A DNA stretch of 64,000 bases. Origin: Pelargonium tetragonum (lineage: Eukaryota > Streptophyta > Magnoliopsida > Geraniales > Geraniaceae). The notes under the pieces were generated by a model that was not told where the DNA came from, made no database searches, and was given only the letters and a program-made list of their open reading frames with translations. Positions within the stretch are counted from its first letter, which is position 1. Each line of letters begins with the position of its first letter. Where the stretch lies: positions 1 to 64,000 of the forward strand of contig JAYMTL010000024.1 in assembly GCA_036897445.1 (NCBI GenBank). Reading direction: 5' to 3'. Below are positions 39,408 through 53,148 of this stretch, in pieces. The translations under genes and the position numbers were made by a program.

Positions 39408-40463
39408 TTAAGATTATCCTAACATATTCAAGGAATTTTAGAAGGAAAGATAACCTTACATTTATGAATAAGATCGCTTTCCAAGGAGTATTAAAAAAAG
39501 CAATCTTTGATAGAAGACCAATCCAAGATGAAAAAGCGGATTCTATAGCTTTCTATACAAAACAAATGCCGGGCTGATTTCGGCATAGAAGTTCTGGTTC
39601 ATTTTAGTAGTCATGTTATAAACAGGATCCGGAGTCTCGAGATTATGAGTCTTTTATTGGCGAGAACCCTCTAAAAATATAGCTATACCCTATTACTATG
39701 AGGAAAGATTCTTATTTAACTCTCAATGCATGTAAAGGCATTACATACTTACCAATTCTAAAAAGGGAACCAGAATCGGCTGACAAGGTTTGAACCTATA
39801 CTATCTGTCTCGATCGACTTACGTTTTGTTTTATTTACAATGCGCTAAAAGTAAGAAGAGTGCTTTCTTCATTAAAGGTTTACTAAACGTTTTCATCTCT
39901 TTAAAAATCTCCTTCTTTTTGCCAAGGAATGATATTCAATAAGAAACTCTTCTTAGGCACTTTGGAAACTGTAGGATGTCTTAGTTTACCTATTTATATT
40001 ATAATTTAGACAGGAAGTATATAGTGTTTCTTAAATGCATCGCAGGTTTCATAGTAAGAGTAGTATATCCGTAAAGGCATTTATTATCGGCATGAATTTT
40101 GAGTTTATAAGGATAGAGACTAAGCGTTTTTAGATTGCTCTTTTTCATTTTAATATTTTATTTAAATCTATAAATAACTTAGGAGATCCCTTGGAAGTTA
40201 TGAAGCCAAGATTGAGTAGGTATTCCTGCTGCACACAAAAGCTAGATCGGGAAAGCCTTCAATTTTCTATACCATAGCTACAATATTAAGTATAAACTTT
40301 TTAATAAGCGAGCCTTGCTAAAGTTCTCTGTAGCTACGCAGCATACAGGGCCCTTTTTAATTATGAACTCTTATTAAGGGTTAAGGGAATCTTACTTATC
40401 TTTTACACTCGATAGTAATCCAGTAAATGGAATTGGTAAAATTACCTCAGAAAGAATAAAGAA

Positions 40464-40483
40464 TTCGTTCTTCTTCGTTCTTC
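40464..40483 (+). repeat. Perfect tandem duplication, 2 x 10 bp
   Basis: TTCGTTCTTC is repeated twice without change. Confidence 0.75.
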
Positions 40484-41089
40484 TCAGGTAAAGCCAAGAC
40501 ATAGTTATGTGTTTTTATTGCTTAATGTTTACAACAAATTTCTCTTGTTGTGTCAAGACTTTGACTTAATTGGACTCTAAACCAGCACCATTTACAATTA
40601 TGCCTAACGAACTTCCATACTTATAAGAATAAAAGAAGTAAAGTCTAAATTTCCGGAGATAGGATCAGAATCCAGATTCGGATGCTTTTTTAGTTTTAGT
40701 AAGTGCTATTCCCAACCCCCGGAGTCTTGCTTCTATTATATACTTGTTGTTATATATTTAGCTAAATTTTTTAAGGTACTGCAGTCTTACAGCTAGTATG
40801 AGAAAAGTGCATTGTATTTAGCATATTTGAAGCTCACCAAGCGCCCTTTGCTAACAGATAGAAAATTCTAATTATCAGTTATATAGTTTTCCGTACCATA
40901 GTCATAGTCTTACCAACAGATACGATACAAAGTACATTCTAACAGACTACTGTATGAATAAGAAAGAATTTAGGCTGGCTGGTACTAAAAAACTTGGCCT
41001 TCCGTAATATTCTATGAAATTCGAACAAATTAGTATTATTCTAAATAGGAGGCAACTTCAGTTGTGGTATATGACAAAAAGTAGCAACT

Positions 41090-41108
41090 CCTTAATAATT
41101 AATTAAGG
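41090..41108. repeat. Seven-bp-arm hairpin
   Basis: CCTTAAT and ATTAAGG are exact complements around a five-base loop. No gene is adjacent, so a terminator role has no support. Confidence 0.45.
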
Positions 41109-41539
41109 TTTGGTATCTAATATAATATATTATATCTTGATGACGGTTTCCAATAACAAAAAAAAGGGTAATTCTTATATCCTTGTTTCAAAATGCTAAT
41201 CTACACTGTATTCGTTGGTATAAAACCCTCAATCAAGTTAGAATCATAAAATGAATTACATTTATATAATAATATAAAAGACTATACTCTACTCTCGACG
41301 AAGGATTAAAATAGGAGCTCAGAATTAAGCATAATTTTAGTTTAAGTTTAGAGTGAGAAACTCATTTTATTATAATGTAAAAAAAATCCACCAATAGTTA
41401 AGGAACAATATTGAGCCTAACTATTCTTACCTCATTTTTAAGAGATTCTTAATGAGGCATCTCAATTAGGAATAGTATCAGTAGCATCCACTTACTTTTA
41501 CATATATCCGTTTTTAGATGGACTAGATTTTGCAATGCG

Positions 41540-41560
41540 TTGGTTTACGCTTTTCGTATC
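41540..41560 (+). repeat. TTTACGCTTTTCKTAT repeat, copy 2
   Basis: With copy 3 (54575-54595) it shares 21 positions with a single G/T difference, beginning TTGGTTTACG. With copy 1 it shares an exact 16-mer. The shared word is longer between copies 2 and 3, which suggests erosion from the edges of one family. Confidence 0.55.
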
Positions 41561-44500
41561 TTTTCCTGGGAACAGAAAAATCCTAGTTTATTTTCGTCAT
41601 CAGAACTCCTTTTTCTTTTATCTAAGAGAATTTGGGGTATACCTGGGAATACTTATGATTTTGCATCTTAAAGTCTTTATCTCGCCAATTCTTTCAAGGT
41701 TAGCTATGTAGCTAGTTGTGTTCTTGCTCTTTATTGTTCTGAAAAAGAGGTTTAATCGCAGGAATTGCAACTGAGAGCTCTACTAAACAATCCAGGAATT
41801 CCCGCACTTCAGGCTTAGAAACCCATGATTAGTCCAATAATAGCTCTAAAAAAGTATAAAGCTTGTACACTATGCCTCCCTTATATAGCGGAAAATCTTA
41901 CCCTTAAAAATTAAGAACTAGATAATAAGAAGATTTATGCAATTGCCAACTTAGTAGTAGTAGTGCTTTCAATGAATTAGGGTTTTTCTATTAAGATATA
42001 TAGGACTTAAATAAGGTATTACCAAGAGCCTAGTTAGGAAAGTAAAGGAGGAGTGGTGTCATTTAAATTATTCATTGGATTACCCTCGGCTTCATTCATA
42101 CCGATTTTAAATATTTGAACTATTGGTAAGGGTCTAATTGAATCCATAAAAACGCTAGTAACTTTTGTTAAACATATAACGAGTCTATAAAAAAAGACTC
42201 GAATCCTCGCAATTGGGCTACGAAAAGGGCAAAACACTTATTTATGTAGAAGAGTTACCGTCAGTTCAAGTCCTCTTGTGCCATAAGAATATCCTGTTTT
42301 TGCTTCTCGTTTGTAACTTTTTTTAGGCAACAGGAAGTCAAATACCTATTAAAGCTAAAACTCCGGCACTCAAGTTTAGAACCTATAAAATAAAAAAATC
42401 TTCCTTATGTTATACCTATTTATAATATAAGTATATAAAATTTTGGAAGTTTGCTAAATAAAGAAATAATCCTATATTTAACTCGATTTGTATCTTTGGC
42501 ATACACCTTTTTTATGAGTCAACAATAAAGTTTCAACTTAAGAAAAAGATGGGGGTTTTCGTCTTGTAAAAATCCCTCTTACAAAAATCGTATTCTTCAA
42601 GATTTACACGACGACTTTCTGCGCGAGTCTATTTGAAAAAGTTTCCAAAGAAAATACAAGATAGGTTCCCAGAGGATTCCTTATTAATTTAAGAAAGACT
42701 TTGTTATAAACATAAGCGAACTCTTAACATTCTCCAATTGAGAAAATTCTCACACCTTCCCGGATTTATGAACACTCAAAAGAAGAGGTAGGAGACCCCG
42801 TTAAACGAGGAAATCCTAGAATATTTGGATAAATAGTAATTGAATTCTTATAGTTTCTAAAAGAACTTTTGATTAACTCAATCTAGCCAAAGGGGGAAGT
42901 AGTACCTCGTATTTTATAATTATGATAGCAAGGAAGTAATATTGACCTACAAGGTTTAAGCAGTCCTTTTTCTAAGTAAGTTATATTGAATAATCGATAA
43001 GATATGCTCTGCTAAATAAGGTGAAACTAAGCCTATATAACTTTACTTGAAAGTTTAGTAGGGCCTTTTGCTTAATGAAATGACTAGTGGGAATATCTTG
43101 ATTTTTACTGATTTCAACTTTGGCAGGGGTTTAAGGAAAGTTATTTCAGTAGTTGTTTAGCATAGCAGAATATGAATATTAGGTAAAGCGGTGCGTGGAG
43201 TTTGTACATTATATTATCTATTTCTAGAGAGTTAAAGAAATTTTATACTAATAAGGCACTCAATATTTAAGATTTTTCTAATGTAGTCACAAGTTCATAA
43301 CTTTTTTTTTAATAATAAAAGATTGCTAAGGGGACTTTTTCTTATTAGGATTGTAGGTCAAAAATACTAGTAAGTTAGGGGAAATCCATTGCTAAACGCA
43401 CAATTATAATATGTGTTCTAGCGTTTTCCGGTATTAGCCTTCTCAATACAGATATAACCCTTGGGCGAAAAACTCCGTCTTGTATATCAATATCAACATT
43501 GTCATAGTAAGTTTTCTAGAAACATAAAGGACTTCTACTAAATGAGGAACGCTTTAGTTAAGATCCAAAAAAATAGAACTAAACAAATAAGATATATAAA
43601 AAATCTATTAATTAAAAGATTTATGGAATAAAATAAAGTTAAAAGCAATAAAGTCACAATCTCACCTCAAGATAACCCTCCTTTAATTTAAACAGGTTAA
43701 AATTTTTTTTAGTTTTGTAATTAAGAAAGTTTTCTAAAGAAGGGTGCGAAACGCATAAAAGAACTACAGATCATGGGGCTAAAGAGATTCATTTAGTAGA
43801 TAAAAAGGAGAAGATTGTTCTAATTCTTTCTGTTATAAAAACTTTTAAACATATATTTTATGGTTTTACCCAAAGTGGCGGAAACTTTACAAAACGAACC
43901 TCCTTCTACATTCGAACGAGAGGCTAAACTATCTCAAATACAGAATTGAGGGAAGTGGAGAAGTAAACTTAGTATTATACTACTCTGCTATCGTAAAAGG
44001 ATTATAGCAATAACTCTTAAAGAAAACGGAATTAGACTCTAAAATACTTGTAAAAGAAAGGGGGCAAGGATCCTCAAAAGTTTGGAATGGTTAAGTGAAA
44101 AAGAATAGACTTTATAGCATTTAAAAACTGGGATATAATTCTATTAAAGGAATTCTAAGTCTTATCCATTTTTAGTTTGCAGCCCTTGCTTTGTACTTGA
44201 TCTTAACTATTCTCATTCTTTTTCTATAGAACTTTTATTCTGATTCACAAAGTGTTTTCTCTCTTATCTTATATGCCTCGTATTGTATATTAAAGCTAAG
44301 TATGGAAACCCCCTTTCATTTTCAAGAAAAAAACTAACGTAGGAACCCCCCCTTTTTAGACCAGGTGTAACCCTTACGAGTAGAAGTTATAGCTCAAGTT
44401 ATATACGAATCCAGTGTAAAAAGAAATTTTTATTGAACTGGATTTCTATAGTGTAATAAACCGGATAGCAAACCTCTACTAACGTATAAATTAGTAAAAG

Positions 44501-45500
44501 GTTTCCCTTATATTTAATTTAAAGGGAAAGAGTCTAGACAGATCCCGATTTCCTTGTGGTGAATAGATTCTTTAGTTTCCTTCCATATTACGTGGGTTGG
44601 TACGCCCCTCTTTTTATAGAAAGCAAGGACCCTGCCGATTAAATTAGGGTCAGGATATCCTAGAAAAGAATTTTGATAAGTAAGTCCCAAAACCCTTTTG
44701 AAAACTAAGTTAAGGGATATAACTTTAGGTCTACCATACCTACTCGGGTTTATCTTAAGTAGATAGAAGCAAATATAACAAACTTTAAAAAAGCACTCCC
44801 CATCCATGTATGTAAATTATTAGAAAAATGAACTTGTTGGGTTGCTTCATTTCATATATAATAAACTCTTTTATGAGATTCTACTTTAATTTAAATAAGA
44901 AATCTTCCTTCATTGTACATTGTATTGGAGCCCCTAAAAAGCCCCAGTAAAGTTTTTTTGGCATTCTCTAGCACTGATGTATGCAAAGAAGTAAACTATT
45001 ATGCAATGCCGTAATTTTATATTTAGTAATGGTCAGATCCTCTGTATTTACCAACAAAAGTTATGAAAATGAAACTACGGACCTTGCCCTTAATTAATAA
45101 GAAAGCTTTAGGTAAACGAGTATCATTTTAAAAGAAGAGGTCTTCTTTTATAGATGCACCTTAGTCTTCATAAGACCATAAGAAACCTATTCGAACTCTT
45201 GTTAAAGGTTGAACATTTTCATTATAGGTCCAAAAAACTATATAATATATCTTTAAATGTCTGTCGAGATTGTCAAACTTAGCTAAAGCTGTATTGTAAC
45301 ACGGGGTCCCTTTAGAAAAAAATGAATGTTATTTCTTGAGGGGTACGCTTCTTTTTTATATACTAGTCAGTTTTATGTATGTAGTCATTCACAATATTAT
45401 TCAAAGTTTAAAACTGCTAGAATTTCATATAAAATTTTTCTCTTTGCCCTGTAAATTCACAAAAGAATCTAGAGTACATAGAAAACCTCATATAGATCCT

Positions 45501-45517
45501 GCTATACCGGCTATACC
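45501..45517 (+). repeat. Short tandem duplication, 9-bp unit
   Basis: GCTATACCG is followed directly by GCTATACC. It lies inside a 78-codon + frame of unknown status. Confidence 0.5.
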
Positions 45518-46697
45518 ATGGAACCTTTATTTAGATATCCTGTCTGTCATTGTTCTTTCTACTAGAGTTTAGGAATCCATATCTCGTCAAACAAACACAG
45601 AAAAAGAGTTTCCTTCGATAATTTGGCAAAGTTGGTATAGAGTAAAAAAGGCTATCCCTGTAAAGTGCTGCACTTGAGCCCCTTTCCTAGTAGAAATTCT
45701 CAATATAAACAAGAGGTCTCAGTTAAACTATTTGTAAAGTAAAAGAAACTTGATAACTGTGTCTGGCTATTAGATTTTGACTGCTAAATCGATTAGAACT
45801 TTGGACTCAAGTTATTATAACCTGCAATTATCTTGATACACTAGAAAGTAAAGGCATGTTATCAAAGAGTTAGTGGAACGATAAAGACTCTAAACTCTAT
45901 GCCCAGTTCTTGGTTGCATAATATGCTAAAATCTCATGTTTCTGAAACTATAGAGTTACCTCCTATTTAGTATAAGAATTCTATATATAACTTAATGCAC
46001 CTTAAACTTTTCTCTTATTCGGTACAACTTCAATACATTTTTGGTAGAATAGATACTCAAAAACTTTAAATAACGGCTATTTAGCGACTAGGCTTTGACC
46101 AAGACCCTGACGTTGCTTCTCCTTGATATCTATAAGAATAGGAGAAGTTCTTGTGAATAAATACCATTCTTTTCTTTTGAAGAGACTTCGTTCGAAAAGT
46201 GAAGATAACTTTTCCGAGGAGTGTGTTATAGAGCTCCTCTGGGGTTCTCCCGACGCGAATTTACCTCTCTTGTCAATTTTATAAAGAGTTTATACTCTCT
46301 TTTTTACATCCACAAAAATGAAGTTCTTTTCTTATGAGTAAAATATCGATATTCTTTCTTAAGGAGTTCGGCTATACTATATAAACCCTATATTACAAAA
46401 AAATGAGCAATTTATCTACTTACTTTGCCTTATCTAAAAAGGAAAATAGAATTGCTTAGTTACCTTCACAAGTTAATTCTTGTTTGATAGTAAGTGCACC
46501 CAGAACCCAGGGTTCCCTTTTTTTAGTTAGAGTGGTCCGCAGCCTGCCGAGAAGGTACAAAATACACAAGTAAAGATATGGAAACTTTTATTAAATTAAA
46601 AGGCTTCCGACCCCACTCCTTTTAATCGGGTAAAACTACTAAATTGCACGAATACGAAAGATACAAGATTTGAACTCTGTTATAACTTAGATCATGA

Positions 46698-46713
46698 AAA
46701 TTTTGTTGGGTTA
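46698..46713 (+). repeat. 16-bp dispersed repeat, copy 1
   Basis: AAATTTTGTTGGGTTA is identical to 59131-59146. The flanks do not match. It lies beside an isolated T-arm-like word (46666-46685, -). Confidence 0.4.
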
Positions 46714-47934
46714 AAGGCTAGCATAGTCCTTAAAAGAGACTTATGTAAATAAATAAGATAAAATGCGTTTTAAGAGCAACGCAAGCCATAAAAAAATGAA
46801 AGACTTTGCAAATTTAATAGCCATTATTTAAACGAGTTTTTTGACTTTGAACGTAGAGTGGCGGGTCCTATATTATATGTAATGTACCTTAATAGTACTA
46901 ATCCTAATCGGGCGCTTTTTTCTTTTACAAGAGACCCGAGTATTCAATTTTTCTATACCTATTTACTTTGATGATTAGAATATTTTGATTGTGACAGCAT
47001 AGTGATGAAACGGCCATACTTTTTGCAAGATTCCCTAAAAAGAAAAAAGGTTTTTAAAGCTCAAAGGTCCAGCTACGAGTTAGGTTAGGAGATAGAATTA
47101 CTCAAAGTTAATAGAGGTTCCTCTAAAGGATTTGCTAAATTAAGTCAAACAGTTCCGGAATACTCTATTTAATTCTTTATACAAAATATAAAAGTCGCTT
47201 CTAGGAGAAAAAAGGAAGTTTCCTCGTTTTTGCTCACTTGGGTATCCTTGCCTGTACTCTCTCTAGAGTCCCGGAGAACTTAATATCATAAGGGGCCCGT
47301 TAAAGGTTTTGCTTTGTGTTCTAATGGGGTGGGGTTACTCCTAAACTTTTTACTGACAAGACCTTTTTCCTTTAATTTCGCCGAGCCAAGAATGCGCCTT
47401 CTACTAACAAAAACGTATGATAGAATACTCTTGAAAAGGGGCTTTCTGGATAAACTAATTTCGAGTGGCATAGAGTTGCAGAATAAAATGACTCCCAGGA
47501 AAAGAGTATAATACAAAATTCTTATCTTGTTTTTTATTTAAATCCTCCGCCTCGACTTCTATAAATTATAGATACTGGGCAAATTTCTATTTGACAAGCA
47601 ATATTTCTAAACTTTGGAATAGATAGGCTTCTCTGCAGTTAGTAGTAGGTGGAAGGACACTCTAATCTAACTAAATACATCGAAGAGGATGACCTTGTTT
47701 TTACATATATACATAAAGGTCTCCTCGTAGCTTTTAAGCTTTATAGTCAAAACGCTTAGGTATTGGCTAATTTTGGAGCTGTCCTTTAGCTTTAAGAATC
47801 CTTTTATAGATAGGAAAAGCAAGTTTAAGTCAATGGGTACATAAATTTTTGTTGATTAAAAAGGGGGTCCTTTAATCATATTTAAGGACTTTTTGATACG
47901 CTATTACGGGATCCCCCGAGAATTCTCTAGTACT

Positions 47935-47948
47935 AGAGCTGTGCAAGA
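47935..47948. repeat. Perfect 14-bp palindrome
   Basis: CTCTAGTACTAGAG equals its own reverse complement and has no loop. No operator or gene context supports a regulatory role. Confidence 0.5.
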
Positions 47949-50835
47949 AAGGTAGAAGTACAAATGTATATTTTGTTTCTTCCTATCTCGATTTGCTTGA
48001 AGAAACTTAGCTTTTTTAACACAAGTATAAAGTAGAGCTCTAATTGGATATAAAGGAAATCCTACTTAGAGTCGAAGTATTCGAGACAAATAACCATAGT
48101 TTTAGCTCTTAATCGTTTTTCACCTGCTTATTAATGTTAATCTTATTTAAAGGCTTTAATTATCTTGGGAAGCTTTTTATTTAGGAGAAAAGGATTTTGG
48201 GCATAACCCCTCTTTTGAAAAACAGCAAGGTTTGATGTATATACATACGTTGCACGAGTCTCAAAGTTATCCCAATAAGAATAAAGTTCCTGCTTAATAA
48301 TTATGTATGTAAAGAGTTTTGGGAAGTCTTGCGTAACTTTTTCTACTCGGGACTCCTATACCGGTATTTGCTCTAACTTTGATTCTCTTTAATATCATAT
48401 GCTTTTTTTTATAGGTAAAGCCCCTTCAAATATGGGTGATCCAAAACAGAATTGCTACCTGCCCCGTCGGGTATACCCGGTTATGCGGTTTATATTAGAC
48501 TCTTTGCGGACCTAGCAGGAATCTTTCCCTGTTGCTTGTTATAAAAAACCCACTACTCTACTTTCAAAGAGCTTTGCCTCATTTACGGCACAATTAGGGT
48601 AACCTCTCAGTAAGGTTTTCCTTTTAGGGGGGCCCGGTTCTAGTGACAAATGGATCCACTATTTATACTTCCAAGCTTATCCTAAGCTTTTTTTAGAGGG
48701 TATTAAAAGAAAGATGACCCCTGTTAGGTCACGCAATAATTTTGTATATTTAACCCCTAGCCTTTTGTAGGGTTCCCCATTAGGTTTAGTTCTAGAGAAA
48801 CAATTACTAGTAAGGGACCATACTACAAAAAAAGCGCTCCTTAGTCAAATAGCAATGCTGTTAAAAGGTTTTACGTCATATAGAAAAGTGTAATATAACC
48901 GCTCCGAAAAAGGGATCTAGGATTAGTCGGACAAAAGGTTTATAGTCTTTCTTTGTTAGATTTCGGAATCCTGCTTATGTTTTTTGTTTATGTAAAATCG
49001 TTATCTCGAAAGAGGTAGTTACGGGGTTTTTAATAGAAGAGTTTTCTTACTTTTTTGCCAATCCTTGTTAGTTAATCTTGGTATTCAGGTTTAATCCTAG
49101 ATCTTGGCTTTTTAAGCAATGGGATAATGTTCTGTATCTCTATTTACTTATAGATTTTACTGGGTTTTCTTTATGCCACGGGAAATAGGAGATCTGGATC
49201 TAGAATATTACAGAGCAAATAACTCTTTCGTATTAAGAAGGAATTTTATAATATGAATTTTGAATCTAACAGGGTTTACATCGGGTATTTTTACAAGTCT
49301 TCTTTACCGGAGCTCCTCTTTTTAGAAAGTTGAATCCTGTTTTCAGTTAGAATTTACTCTTGCTGTACAATAATCACTGCCGAGGTTTTTCTTAGTTAGT
49401 AGCTTGGTTCCTTTAGTCTCCTGAAAAAGGTTTATCTCTTTGAAAAGGACTTTTTATTTAAGCACTCCCTTTTTGTGACAGTATTTCTTGCAATTGATAG
49501 CCAACCTCGAGGATAGGCCCGCTGCTAGAAACCTAGTAACTACTACTTTACACACCCTATCTCAAAAACTCTAAAGGGGATTAAACTTCTCGCAAATTAG
49601 AGGTACAAATCGAACTCATTTTATTTCTTTTGTCGTATAAACAAGATACCGATCCCTTATATATATAAGTAGGACCTCCATTTATTCTTTATTAGTAGAG
49701 TTCTTCTAAAAGAGCAGAAGGCAGACCCTGCACATAAATAACCCCCAGATATCCCGTAGTCTGGGAATTTATCGAGGAATCTGCTTTCGTATTAGTAAAA
49801 TCTAACAAGAATCAATCCTAGCCTAGATTGAAATGTATGCATCTCTTAGCTAACGCCTTTTAAATCTTGTGCTTGTAATTCTTGACCAGTAAAAACTTAG
49901 GGCCCGCGAGATTAAATAAGAGTAGTAAAAGGCAATCACCCTTTTTGGGGTTGCTGGAACAGGGAATTCTTGTAACTTTGTTTTCTAAAAGGAGACTTTT
50001 TGCCCCTAAATTATACAGAATATAGGGTCTTAGTGCCACTCAAATTCAAATTGAGAGTAATCTAGAAAAATTATATACCGCATAGAATTTATAGTTTGAA
50101 AACCATAAAATTTCTTTATCTCGCCTCCCAATTTTGTCCAAATTTTTGTAGTACCTTTGACAATGGATAAAGCCCCACCCTCGATCAGTAAGGACTTCTT
50201 TACGAGAGTGTCTTTTTTTTATATAAAGCCACCCAGGTACCTTCCTAAGATTTTTTTGGATATATCAGGACTAGAGAATTTGCGGTTCATTTTTTATTTG
50301 AGAATTTATCCTGTTTGGGTTGCTTTGTGATACGTAAGCACATTTTCGTTAAGAGATTATCTTTTAGTTTTGGAGAAGGGCAAATCTGTAATAATTTTTA
50401 AATCGCGGTTATACGCAATTCTCGAATAGTCTTATAATTTTATGTAGCTGTGTACTTATTATTCAGCATTTAGGAGAGGAAAAGAAAGAATGAAATTCCT
50501 TTATCTTAAATCTTTGTAAATGCTTCCTGACTTGAAAAAGGAATGCCCTTGAAAAGAAATAGCTATACTGAGTACCCCATACTCCCCGTAAAAAGTAGCT
50601 TTGAAAAGATAAATAAAGAGTATTCCATTCTTAACTAACTTTAAATAAAGTATAGAATTTCACGAACTCTTGTAATTAAAAATTTTTTATAAAAATCTAT
50701 CTAAAGAGACAAACTTACGCCCAAAAGAAAAATTCACTCTTAGAATATTTCTACCTTTTAACATTTTTCATTTGAAATCATAAGTGAATTTCGTGCTAAC
50801 TAGTACTAAAAGAAGTACGATTTCAAGGACATCAA

Positions 50836-50875
50836 CAGGAATTCTAAATTTATATCAGGAATTCTAAATTTATAT
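50836..50875 (+). repeat. Perfect tandem duplication, 2 x 20 bp
   Basis: The 20-base unit beginning CAGGAATTCT is repeated exactly, head to tail. It is the longest perfect local duplication I found. Identity of the copies implies it arose recently relative to the point-mutation wear. Confidence 0.85.
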
Positions 50876-52303
50876 TCGGTAAAAAGTTCTTTCTAAGTAT
50901 TGTGTTTATAAGACACTTTTTCGCTCTTCTAGTCTAGAGGTATACCTAATGTATTGGATTTCCTGGATTATTAGAAGACTTTTAGAGCCTAAGCAGAGTA
51001 ACCGAATTTCACAACGATCTAGTGCCTTGAATCTTTAAGGGTTATAGTATTTAGGGGAGGTAAGTCATAGTATAATAAAGGACCGCTTACTCTACAAAAT
51101 AATCATAAATTGTAAGCGGATAAAGGCTTTCTTCCCTCTTTTTATACTTAATTTGATCTATAGGAATTAAAAAGCATTTACGAAAATTATGAGCCCTCTA
51201 AAGCCTTAAGCATCCCGGGGGCAGCTAAACGTGAAAGAAACGAAAGAAAATTTATATAAACTTGGGTTTAGGATCGATTCATATCCATTATTATATATAA
51301 GAATATAAGAAATTTTTAAGATACAATATAAATAGATTTTAATAAAATTTTAAAGCCAGGGGAGCCCCTTAATACTGCAATACTCTTTTTTACCTCGAGT
51401 ATTGCCTGGGTTCGTGTTCTCTATATAATTAATGATAGTTTAAAGGTATTCAAATTAGGAAGGAATTACTATATATAATATAGGTTTGGATAACTGAAAG
51501 AAGAAGCCATGGGTGCTAAAGGCAAAAGCAGGGGGTCCTCTATATACTATATCTGCCTTTTTTCAGGTATTTCTTTCGTATATCATTTTATGTGAGCAAA
51601 TATATCCTTTAAAAAGGGGCTACTTTGGACGAGTTGCACAATTTCATTTACTGAAAATGTTTTCTTATATAGATAAAAGTGATAGAAATTTCAGGTGGTT
51701 TTAAGATCAAATCCAAAACTTTGTTCGATGTTCGAACTACTTTGAGTTATTACTTTGCCGAACTTCAGCTTCAAGTAGTTCTTAAGTAAAAGCATGTCAT
51801 GAGAAGAATTCCAGGATAAATTTCATTTTTTTGTGTATGTATTAGCTCTTTCTGCTCCTTAAGAGTCTCTCAATTGTCACTTTTATTAGTGGAAGCCGGG
51901 GGTTCGGTTCATATACCTGAATTTTGTGTCTTTTTCATAAGTTTTTATAGAGTATCCTTGATGTTTAAATCCTGAATTAGTAAAATCTCCTTGTCCTTTT
52001 CCATGCTAAAACCGAGTTTTATCCTTTAGAGTCTTCGAATAAAAGTAAACCAAACTTCTTAAGGAGTTCTGAAATAAGTTTTTGGAACCCTTGTATGACT
52101 CCTACGGGCTTAGAGTAAAAAGCTAATTGCATTTAAATAAAGTAAATGCTCTGAAATGCGAGGAAACTCATATTCATGAAAAGACACAAGTTAAGATATA
52201 ATTATAGGGATAGCTTTTGGGAGTTTAAACATTTAAACAAAAAGAATTCGGTATAAATTGTTTTATGAAACGTAGTTGTTTTTTTATTATTATCATGAGC
52301 TCC

Positions 52304-52316
52304 ATATATATATATA
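52304..52316. repeat. AT microsatellite
   Basis: A run of about six alternating AT units. Another shorter run lies near 6128-6138. Confidence 0.6.
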
Positions 52317-53075
52317 GAGTACTAGTTGAACCATAAAAATTCTTCGGGACCCTTTTGCTAAAAACGGATAACTGGGAAAAGAAAGTTAAATAAATCAAGG
52401 TACTATGACATACGAAGTCTATTTAACAGGAGTTAAAAAAAAAGGAGAATCTGATCTTAAAAATTACAAATTTATTGCATTTTAACTGCTTTATATTGGT
52501 TCAAAAGCTTCTTTTCGACTCCCTGACATAGAATCAGAGAATTTCAATACACTTATTAAACCCTGTATTGTCCACCCAGAGCTCTCTAAAAAGAAAGAAA
52601 AAGATTGACAAAGTTTATAAGGCTATAGTCATTATCTACCAAAGAGGCTATTACCCTTTACGTAATTGCTCAAAATTCCGAGGATTAAAACATTTCATAA
52701 AATTAGTTTGTACTAGTTATTTATCCACTGCAAAAAGTGTAGAGTCCCCGGGTCTTTAATGACAGAGTGCTCTCGCAAGCTCCTTATTAAATTTAGTAGG
52801 AGGCTCCTTTAGTCTTGAAAGAATTAAGAGTTTAAATAAATATGTTTTTATAGTTGAAGTCCGATCCTAGGCTTTATAGAATTAAAGTACTAAACTAAGG
52901 TTAGTTTGCCCCATGTATTTCGAATAGGATTTTGAGCCCCTACATACTGTATACTATGCCCACGGATTTTCTAAATAAAAAAGAAGAACAAAAGTAAGAC
53001 TCGGCACGCTTCACTCGGACTGTTAAGGCTTCCGCATCCAGCAGGAGACTTTAGCTTATTATCGGTTTATAAATC

Positions 53076-53148
53076 TAAGTATAGAGAGTTTTGAACCCTT
53101 GACTCTTAGATTATATGTTCAATGTTCTACCAACCGAGTATAAAAAAT
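53076..53148 (-). pseudogene. tRNA-like sequence, Ile/Met-like
   Basis: On the minus strand CTCGGTTGGTAGAAC is a near-canonical D arm. Exactly 26 bases after GGTAGAAC comes GGTTCAAAAC, a T arm, the canonical spacing. The anticodon stem TTGAA/TCTAA pairs at four of five positions counting one G-T, and the remaining A-C is a transition away from a pair. The T stem AAGGG/CTCTC also pairs at four of five counting G-T. Two D-stem mismatches are likewise G-to-A type. The loop CATATAA would put UAU at 34-36 but lacks the usual T33. The acceptor stem pairs at only about three of seven. This is the most tRNA-like sequence in the window; transition-type damage suggests decay from a real gene. Confidence 0.5.

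Larger units (their letters stand above)
35499..53075. other. No gene seen; AT-rich sequence
   Basis: Open frames reach 97 codons (44514-44807, -). A 78-codon frame at 38631-38867 (+), with a GTG start, has a protein-like residue mix but no recognisable motif or ribosome-site context. T-arm-like words lie at 39786-39799 (-), 42257-42273 (+) and 46666-46685 (-). None has a D arm at the canonical distance. Confidence 0.5.

Noticed and set aside
46640-46740. Possible Met tRNA on the minus strand, with a CAT-containing loop and GAGTTCAAATC
   Set aside because: The anticodon stem does not pair and no D arm lies at the canonical distance.
47900-47960. Partial resemblance to a 5S rRNA segment (ACGGGATCCC)
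   Set aside because: The match stops after ten bases and the rest of the molecule is absent.
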